Assembly (NCBI GenBank): GCA_017553245.1
Contig: JAFZMT010000162.1
Span: 1 to 7,178 of the forward strand
Source of the DNA: Methanomicrobium sp.
GTDB taxonomy: Archaea; Halobacteriota; Methanomicrobia; Methanomicrobiales; Methanomicrobiaceae
Length of the DNA: 7,178 nucleotides
Reading direction: 5' to 3'
The position numbers and the translations under genes are program-made. This document shows positions 1 to 3,897 of this stretch, piece after piece. The notes below the pieces were generated by a model. The model searched no databases, was not told the origin of the DNA, and saw nothing but the letters and a program-made list of their open reading frames with translations. Each line of letters opens with the position of its first letter. The first letter of the stretch is position 1.

Positions 1-156
1 CTTTTTGAGAGATTAAATTACGATTATAACGATTATAACGATTATAACGATTATAACAATTATAACGATTATAACAATTATAACGATTATATTCCGGGTA
101 TATTCCGAGTATATTCCGATTATATTGCGCTTAATTGCAATTTAATTACAGATTAA
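1..156 (+). CDS. Possible 3' end of an upstream gene with a DYN-repeat tail (partial, uncertain)
   Basis: Frame 1 is open from the first base to a TAA at 154-156, giving 51 codons without a start in the window. The translation begins LFERLNYDYN, continues with Asp-Tyr-Asn / Asn-Tyr-Asn tripeptides encoded by 9-bp repeats, and ends with IPGIFRVYSDYIALNCNLITD-like sequence encoded by the 11-bp repeats. The 9-bp period keeps this frame, and the variant units change only the first codon position of Asp to Asn. The other two forward frames are closed early in the window (TAA and TGA within the first 16 bases). I do not recognise a protein family. The alternative is a non-coding AT-rich spacer whose repeat unit happens to lack a stop in one frame, which is quite possible because one stop-free unit makes the whole array stop-free. 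Confidence 0.28.
   Translation, partial: LFERLNYDYNDYNDYNDYNNYNDYNNYNDYIPGIFRVYSDYIALNCNLITD
21..92. repeat. 9-bp tandem repeat, 8 copies
   Basis: Eight head-to-tail copies of CGATTATAA begin at 21, 30, 39, 48, 57, 66, 75 and 84. Units 5 and 7 carry CAATTATAA, and the last ends in T. The word AGATTAAAT occurs on both sides of the whole repeat block, at 10-18 and 150-158. Length change by slippage would occur in steps of 9 bp and would preserve a reading frame. Confidence 0.9.
90..133. repeat. 11-bp tandem repeat, 4 copies
   Basis: Directly following and overlapping the 9-bp array are four 11-bp units: TATTCCGGGTA (90), TATTCCGAGTA (101), TATTCCGATTA (112) and TATTGCGCTTA (123). The first three differ at positions 8 and 9 of the unit, and the fourth is more diverged. 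The period differs from the preceding array, so the two arrays arose separately. Confidence 0.8.
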
Positions 157-443
157 ATCCGGTATTTCCGATGCCGTCCTGACCCGCCGCACGTCATGAT
201 ATCCATTGATATTTATAATGCCGTTTTGATACCTTTTTTGTTACTTTTACGCGCCTTTTTGCTACATGCCGATTTTGAGGAAAAACGGAGGGTAATTATT
301 CGTTATATTTGCCGTGCATACCGGCGCTCATATCCAAAATTAATGACAGGACAGGTGCGGCACGTCAATTCAGTCATGAATAAACCGCCGTTCAAAATCG
401 ACAGAACGCCAAAAATGATGATGTAATTTATCTCAAAGTATCA
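157..443. other. Long AT-rich spacer without a supported gene
   Basis: This stretch lies between the repeat block and the histone promoter region. It starts just after a perfect 7-bp inverted repeat (ATTTAAT/ATTAAAT, 140-158, 5-nt spacer). A 76-codon frame at 196-426 has no Shine-Dalgarno sequence before its ATG, an odd Arg-rich and Met-ending composition, and no recognisable domain, so I do not call it a gene. A GGAGGG at 287-292 is not followed by a start codon at a useful distance. I see no tRNA or box C/D signature. Confidence 0.6.
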
Positions 444-459
444 ATTCACAATGGTGAAT
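444..459. promoter_or_regulatory. Inverted repeat upstream of the histone gene (candidate operator)
   Basis: ATTCAC and GTGAAT form a perfect 6-bp inverted repeat separated by AATG. It sits about 120 bp upstream of the histone start and well upstream of the likely TATA element. A regulator-binding role is an inference. A chance 6-bp palindrome in AT-rich DNA is also possible. Confidence 0.25.
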
Positions 460-531
460 AAATGCTTTGTCCTCGCAATTCGATAAATTTTCGACGATTT
501 TTCAATCCGAAAGCGTATTTCAGACAATAAC

Positions 532-547
532 TATTTATGTGTAAATA
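532..547 (+). promoter_or_regulatory. Palindromic TATA-like element before the histone gene
   Basis: TATTTATG begins at 532, inside the perfect inverted repeat TATTTA-TGTG-TAAATA. If it is the TATA box, transcription would start around 560, almost at the GAGGT ribosome-binding site (562-566), giving a very short leader. An alternative is the CCGAAAGCGTATTT stretch at 507-520, which has a BRE-like purine run and would place the start near 540. Neither is proven. Confidence 0.35.
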
Positions 548-576
548 ACAACCTTGTCTATGAGGTATTTAGTAAA

Positions 577-783
577 ATGTCAAGTGATTTACCTATTGCA
601 GCAGTCGTAAGGATTGCAAAGAAGAGCGGTGCAGAGAGAGTCGGCAACGACGCAGCTGAAGCACTTGTTGCAGCAGCTGAGGCATACGTAGCAAAGATCT
701 CTGCGGAAGCAAACAAGCTTGCATCACACGCAGGCAGAAAGACAATAAAGAAAGAAGACATTGACATGGTTGTCAAAGCCTAA
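577..783 (+). CDS. Archaeal histone (HMfA/HMfB type)
   Basis: This is a small DNA-packaging protein that dimerises and wraps DNA into archaeal nucleosome-like particles. The 68 residues are close to the usual 66-69. The sequence aligns without gaps to HMfB-type histones: LPIAAVVRIAKKSGAERV at 5-22 covers helix 1 and loop 1, an Ala-rich long helix 2 spans about 23-49, and HAGRKTIKKEDI at 51-62 covers loop 2 and the start of helix 3. DNA-contacting residues expected from HMfB are present (R12, R21, R54, K55, T56), as are the dimer-dimer interface residues H51 and D61. The start is supported by GAGGT at 562-566, ten bases before the ATG. The gene is followed at once by a T-tract and faces the U32 gene convergently, so it is probably transcribed alone. 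The C-terminus ends soon after helix 3, without an extension. Confidence 0.97.
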   Translation: MSSDLPIAAVVRIAKKSGAERVGNDAAEALVAAAEAYVAKISAEANKLASHAGRKTIKKEDIDMVVKA

Positions 784-785
784 AT

Positions 786-796
786 TCTTTTTTTTC
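786..796 (+). terminator. T-tract terminator of the histone gene
   Basis: A run of eight T (788-795) with flanking pyrimidines starts five bases after the histone stop codon. Archaeal RNA polymerase commonly terminates on such U-rich stretches without a hairpin. Confidence 0.65.
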
Positions 797-832
797 TCAA
801 CGAAATTCTGATTCAGCAGCTATTCTTTTATC

Positions 833-921
833 AATCATCAGTTATTTGTTAATCATCAGTTATTTGTTAATCATCCGTTATTTGCCAAAAATACGTTATT
901 TGCAAATATCCGTATTTTGCC
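833..921. repeat. 18-bp degenerate tandem repeat, about 5 copies
   Basis: Units begin at 833, 851, 869, 887 and 904. The first two are identical (AATCATCAGTTATTTGTT). The third has CCG for CAG and ends in GCC, and the fourth (17 bp) and fifth are more diverged but keep the TTATTTGC or TATTTTGCC core. Divergence increases from left to right. The array fills the spacer between the convergent histone and U32 genes and may lie in the histone 3' region. Confidence 0.85.
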
Positions 922-952
922 GATTTTAAAAAATCCGCCCGATTGGACAATC
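922..952 (-). terminator. Probable transcription end of the U32 gene
   Basis: Read on the minus strand just beyond the U32 stop, there is a small inverted repeat (GATTG/CAATC, 941-952), then a GC-rich heptamer, then T6 (complement of 928-933), which lies inside a second palindrome (GATTTT-AA-AAAATC, 922-935). The hairpins are weak. The U-tract is the more likely active part. Confidence 0.4.
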
Positions 953-955
953 AGG

Positions 956-2209
956 CTACCCGGACTGCTGCTCTTTATCGCGGACAATAAACAGCTTATC
1001 CTTCGGTCTTACGGTAAAAGGAAGCTTAATGCCGCATCTCTCCCCGCGTGAGACCGACTCCACGGACTCATGCTCAACCTGAATCTCGCCGACATCGTGG
1101 TAACCTGCGGGCGTATTCTTGCCGTAGACGAGGATTCTGTCGCCGACCTTAAGGGTGCCGGCGCGGATTAGAAACTCGGCAACGCCGATTTTACTGTAAA
1201 AGTTCACGACTTCGCCGCAGAATACCTTCTTCACACGCGGCTGCGGACCCGGGCTTATCCAGTCGTCATCGGGTCCGAAATAGAAGCCTTCCGAAAATCC
1301 GCGATTGTAGGCATCGGCAAGCCGCGCCTTTAAACCGCTCAGCATATCGGGTGTGGCGCTGCCGTCCGCAAACGCGTCAATCGCCGTTCTGTAACACGTA
1401 ACGACGGTCTTCACGTAATCCGCCGACCTGCTGCGCCCCTCAATCTTGAAAGCGCTCACGCCCGCGCCCTTCAGCTCATCGAGGTGCTCAATCATGCAGA
1501 GATCCTTCGGGCTTAAAACATAGTCCTCGCCGAGAAGATACGAATTGCCGTCATCCTCGACGTCCGTAATCCGATACAGCCTGCGGCAGGGCTGAATGCA
1601 CTGACCGCGGTTTGCGGACTTCTTAAAGACCGCGGTTGACATGAAGCACCGCCCCGACTCGCTCACGCACATGGCGCCGTGGACAAACACCTCAATTTCG
1701 CAGTCGATGCCTTCGGCGACGGCAGCCGCGTGAATTTCGCGGATATCCTCAAGCGAACACTCGCGGGCAAGGACAACCCGCGAAACCCCCATATTCGCAT
1801 AGAACCTCAGCGCCGCAATGTTCGAGACGCTCGCCTGCGTCGAGAGATGAATCGGAATCCCCAGCTCCTTCGCAGCCGTTATCACCGCCGCATCCCAGCA
1901 GATAACCGCATCCACCCCCGCGGACTTCGCGGTCTCAAGGATGCGGCGGACTTTGGGCAGTTCGCGGTTGTAGACTATGGTATTGAGCGTCAGATAACCC
2001 TTCATCCCCCGCGAATGCAGAAAGTCCGTCACGTTCTTAATCTCGCTCAGCTCGAAGTTGCCGGCGGTGTCACGCATATTCATGAATTTCGTGCCGAAAT
2101 AGACCGCATCCGCACCGCACACAGCCGCGGTCCTAAGCGACGCCCCGTCACCCGCGGGTGCAAGAAGTTCGGGCATATCCGACTTTTTTTCGGCATTTGC
2201 GTGACTCAT
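956..2209 (-). CDS. U32-family protein (putative Fe-S RNA-hydroxylation/"peptidase U32" type)
   Basis: The 417 residues match the U32 family, historically called collagenase-like peptidases. Its studied members TrhP (YegQ), RlhA (YdcP) and UbiU/UbiV act in O2-independent hydroxylation of tRNA, rRNA or ubiquinone precursors. The N-terminal PELLAPAGD (13-21) and a TIM-barrel-like region to about 310 are typical. The family signature is EVFVHGAMCVSESGRCFMS at 173-191, followed by NRGQCIQPCRR and SPKDLC. Cysteines C181, C188, C204, C208 and C238 are candidate [4Fe-4S] ligands; the spacing of C181/C188/C204/C238 resembles that of UbiU. Residues about 327-410 form a separate beta-rich domain with VGDRILVYG and a VGEIQ segment, like domain 2 of translation factors, which would suit an RNA substrate. 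No Shine-Dalgarno precedes the ATG at 2209. Met12 (2176) would give the more usual MPELLAPAG start. The family call is firm. RNA rather than small-molecule substrate is inferred. Confidence 0.9.
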   Translation of the reverse strand: MSHANAEKKSDMPELLAPAGDGASLRTAAVCGADAVYFGTKFMNMRDTAGNFELSEIKNVTDFLHSRGMKGYLTLNTIVYNRELPKVRRILETAKSAGVDAVICWDAAVITAAKELGIPIHLSTQASVSNIAALRFYANMGVSRVVLARECSLEDIREIHAAAVAEGIDCEIEVFVHGAMCVSESGRCFMSTAVFKKSANRGQCIQPCRRLYRITDVEDDGNSYLLGEDYVLSPKDLCMIEHLDELKGAGVSAFKIEGRSRSADYVKTVVTCYRTAIDAFADGSATPDMLSGLKARLADAYNRGFSEGFYFGPDDDWISPGPQPRVKKVFCGEVVNFYSKIGVAEFLIRAGTLKVGDRILVYGKNTPAGYHDVGEIQVEHESVESVSRGERCGIKLPFTVRPKDKLFIVRDKEQQSG

Positions 2210-2243
2210 AACAGATTAATTGTATTCAATCGGAATAATACTT

Positions 2244-2251
2244 TTTTAAAA
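2244..2251 (-). promoter_or_regulatory. Possible TATA element of the U32 gene
   Basis: On the minus strand TTTTAAAA is preceded by ATTCCGG. It would place the transcript start near 2222, about 13 nt before the ATG at 2209. That fits a nearly leaderless message and the absence of a ribosome-binding site. Confidence 0.3.
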
Positions 2252-2280
2252 CCGGAATCGGAATCCGTCAAAATATCCTA

Positions 2281-2381
2281 AAATGAGATATGAGAATGAA
2301 AAAACATGAAATGATATATGAAACCTAAAAAATGATACCTAAAAAACGGGATATGAAAAATGGAAATGAGATACGAAAAAA
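2281..2381 (-). terminator. U-rich, repetitive 3' region of the membrane-protein gene
   Basis: On the minus strand four T6 tracts (complements of 2376-2381, 2341-2346, 2327-2332 and 2299-2304) follow the stop codon, the first directly. This is a typical multi-step archaeal terminator. The stretch is also internally repetitive: a 14-bp direct repeat starting ACCTAAAAAA (2323 and 2337), and three related 13-mers of the form AAATGAGATATGA at 2281, 2309 and 2364. Confidence 0.55.
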
Positions 2382-3125
2382 TTATTTGTAAAGGCTGCCT
2401 TTCTTTTCTCTTTCCGCGCGGTTCTTCTTCTCAAGCTCTCTGAGCTGGAAATTGTAAACGGGCTTGTTCATGCCGACCTTCGGGTGCGACAGCTTCTTAT
2501 CCTTATTTCTGCCCATCGAAGGACCTTCCCTGAACCTGACGCCGAAATACTTGTAGGATGACGAGAAGGTCGCGACTCCGACGACGACAAGGACAATCGA
2601 GCCGACCGCCGGGTAGCTCAGCGCAATCGAAAGTCCGTTGGGCGTCATCAGACAGACTATGGTCAGATGAATGAAGCCTAAAACCGCGGCTATGAGCACG
2701 GAGATGCGGACGGTCAGCTGATCCCTGAACATCTTATACATCACAGCCGAGGCTATACCCGCAACAATCGTCGCAATCGAGCAGGGAATCATGGTAACGC
2801 CGCCGAAGAAAACCCTGCTGGTTGCGCCCATCAGCGCCGCGCCCATCGCAACGGCGGGACCGAACCAGAGACCGCCGGCAATCGGACCGATATCGCGGAA
2901 ATTGACGAGGACGTTATCATCGGAAAATCCAATCAGATTTCCGAATACGGACATGGAACCGAAGATGAGTATTCCGAGCGCCGTTCGCACTTTTTTTGGT
3001 ATATTCTCATTGTCGGGATCCAGAAGACCCGTTATTCCGAAGAAGCCCCCGAGGACGCAGCAGAATAAAATACACCCCATCACGAAATTGATAAGATCTA
3101 TCCAGAATATCAGGTTGCTGTCCAT
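2382..3125 (-). CDS. Stand-alone LytS-type 5TM (5TMR-LYT) membrane protein with basic tail
   Basis: This is an integral membrane protein matching the sensory 5TM domain found at the N-terminus of LytS/YhcK histidine kinases and cyclases. Numbering from the ATG at 3125, hydrophobic segments lie at about 5-32, 47-67, 80-100, 112-131, 140-160 and 164-187. The diagnostic motif is LVNFRDIGPIAGGLWFGP (73-90), with N75, R77 and D78, followed by R104, the FFGG at 106-109 and P114. No kinase, PAS, GGDEF or other output domain follows, only a 56-residue tail (192-247) with about 17 Lys/Arg against 6 Asp/Glu. The ligand is unknown, and the protein may act through a partner encoded elsewhere. The frame extends to a GTG at 3134 and an ATG at 3131, but both lie inside the Shine-Dalgarno sequence, so the ATG at 3125 is the better start. 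The family match is confident. The function is not known. Confidence 0.85.
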   Translation of the reverse strand: MDSNLIFWIDLINFVMGCILFCCVLGGFFGITGLLDPDNENIPKKVRTALGILIFGSMSVFGNLIGFSDDNVLVNFRDIGPIAGGLWFGPAVAMGAALMGATSRVFFGGVTMIPCSIATIVAGIASAVMYKMFRDQLTVRISVLIAAVLGFIHLTIVCLMTPNGLSIALSYPAVGSIVLVVVGVATFSSSYKYFGVRFREGPSMGRNKDKKLSHPKVGMNKPVYNFQLRELEKKNRAEREKKGSLYK

Positions 3126-3129
3126 TGGC

Positions 3130-3138
3130 ATCACCTCT
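3130..3138 (-). promoter_or_regulatory. Strong ribosome-binding site that sets the start of the 5TM gene
   Basis: AGAGGTGAT on the minus strand is an extended match to the anti-Shine-Dalgarno end of 16S rRNA. It lies four bases before the ATG at 3125 and rules against the overlapping GTG (3134) and ATG (3131). Confidence 0.75.
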
Positions 3139-3165
3139 TAATTAATGATTAATCTGTGCAACGGC

Positions 3166-3173
3166 ATTAATAA
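3166..3173 (-). promoter_or_regulatory. Possible TATA element of the 5TM gene
   Basis: TTATTAAT on the minus strand would start transcription near 3143, leaving a leader of about 18 nt that just includes the ribosome-binding site at 3130-3138. The 115-bp spacer upstream also contains a GC-rich stretch (about 3202-3225) and no T-tract after the glycosylase gene, so read-through from that gene is also possible. Confidence 0.35.
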
Positions 3174-3249
3174 TCTATCGTTATACGCAACAGACGAAGA
3201 ACAGCCCCCGGTCCCCGCGTCCTGCCGTGATGCGGTTACCCCGATGCCG

Positions 3250-3804
3250 TTACTCAAGATACCCGAGAAGGGCACTCCAGCTCTCAATCTTTGCCGAAAG
3301 GCTCACAGCCGCATTCGCGGGGCTTGTCGAGGGCATTACAAGGACATCGATGTCGGGGTAAGCGCTCCCGAAATCCTTAAAAAACCGCGAAAACATCTTT
3401 CCCGCACCCGTGCTGCCGTTGAGAAAGATTGCACGCACGGACGGATTTGCGTCCAAGAAACCGCCGATGTCGTTCTTAACGGCGTCGCGTATCGATGAAT
3501 CGCTGCTCCCCTCGCGCCGGCATTCGGATGCTACATCCCAGAGTGCGATATGCCTGCGCTTTATCTCTTCAACCCTGCGGCAATAGGGCAGGTCGGCGCC
3601 GATTCCCAAAACCGCGCCCATAATCCTCCAGAACTTATTCTGCGGATTGCCGTAATACTCCTGCCTCGCAAGCGACATTTCGCTCGGAAAACTGCCCAGA
3701 ATCAGGACTCTCGGCGAATCCCCGCAGACCGCGGGCAGACCTTCTCCGAAGTGCAAGCGTGTAACGCCGCCGGATTTTTCGGGACGCACATTTTCGGGAT
3801 GCAT
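3250..3804 (-). CDS. Hypoxanthine (deoxyinosine)-DNA glycosylase, UDG superfamily family 6
   Basis: The product should remove hypoxanthine arising from adenine deamination, starting base-excision repair. The 184 residues carry the family-6 motifs: LILGSFPS at 34-41, YYGNPQNKFWRI at 50-61, and the second active-site motif MPSTSPANA at 157-165. The Asn residues in the GNPQN segment (N53, N56) include the candidate catalytic residue by comparison with the Methanosarcina enzyme, though which one cannot be fixed here. The fold is complete, and the C-terminal helix ends the protein as usual. The N-terminus before about residue 20 is not conserved. A TATA-like stretch sits directly on the ATG at 3804, so the true start may be the in-frame GTG at 3789 (codon 6). 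No Shine-Dalgarno precedes either. The gene is divergent from uvrA across 93 bp, and both are repair genes. The family is clear. Activity on uracil in addition to hypoxanthine cannot be judged. Confidence 0.9.
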   Translation of the reverse strand: MHPENVRPEKSGGVTRLHFGEGLPAVCGDSPRVLILGSFPSEMSLARQEYYGNPQNKFWRIMGAVLGIGADLPYCRRVEEIKRRHIALWDVASECRREGSSDSSIRDAVKNDIGGFLDANPSVRAIFLNGSTGAGKMFSRFFKDFGSAYPDIDVLVMPSTSPANAAVSLSAKIESWSALLGYLE

Positions 3805-3897
3805 ATAATATAATCATGCGAAACCAAAAAATCACTTTCGCGCCGCATGCCTTACACTCATTAATATGAAGTTACAAATCGATCTCTGTTACAGCAT
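3803..3897. promoter_or_regulatory. Divergent control region of the glycosylase and uvrA genes
   Basis: The 12-bp AT run ATATAATATAAT at 3803-3814 reads as a TATA-like element on both strands. For uvrA it would give a start near 3835 and a leader of about 60 nt. A second candidate, TTAATATG at 3861-3868, would start transcription near 3889, about 10 nt before the uvrA ATG, which fits the absence of a Shine-Dalgarno sequence there. For the glycosylase the element overlaps the ATG itself. Confidence 0.4.

Noticed and set aside
21..133. Repeat block considered as a CRISPR array
   Set aside because: Units are 9 and 11 bp, directly adjacent with no spacers, and no cas genes are present.
196..426. 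76-codon plus-strand frame in the spacer before the histone gene
   Set aside because: It has no ribosome-binding site, no recognisable domain, an unusual composition with three terminal Met codons, and lies in AT-rich spacer sequence.
415..480. Box C-like ATGATGA at 415-421, considered as a C/D box RNA
   Set aside because: No CTGA box D follows at a usable distance, and there are no matching internal C'/D' boxes.
1679..2281. 200-codon plus-strand frame antisense to the U32 gene
   Set aside because: It is fully opposite a well-supported conserved gene and its Arg/Pro-rich translation resembles nothing known. It is a shadow of the GC-biased coding strand.
3145..3498. 117-codon plus-strand frame overlapping the glycosylase 3' end
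   Set aside because: Most of it is antisense to the conserved glycosylase motifs, and there is no ribosome-binding site.
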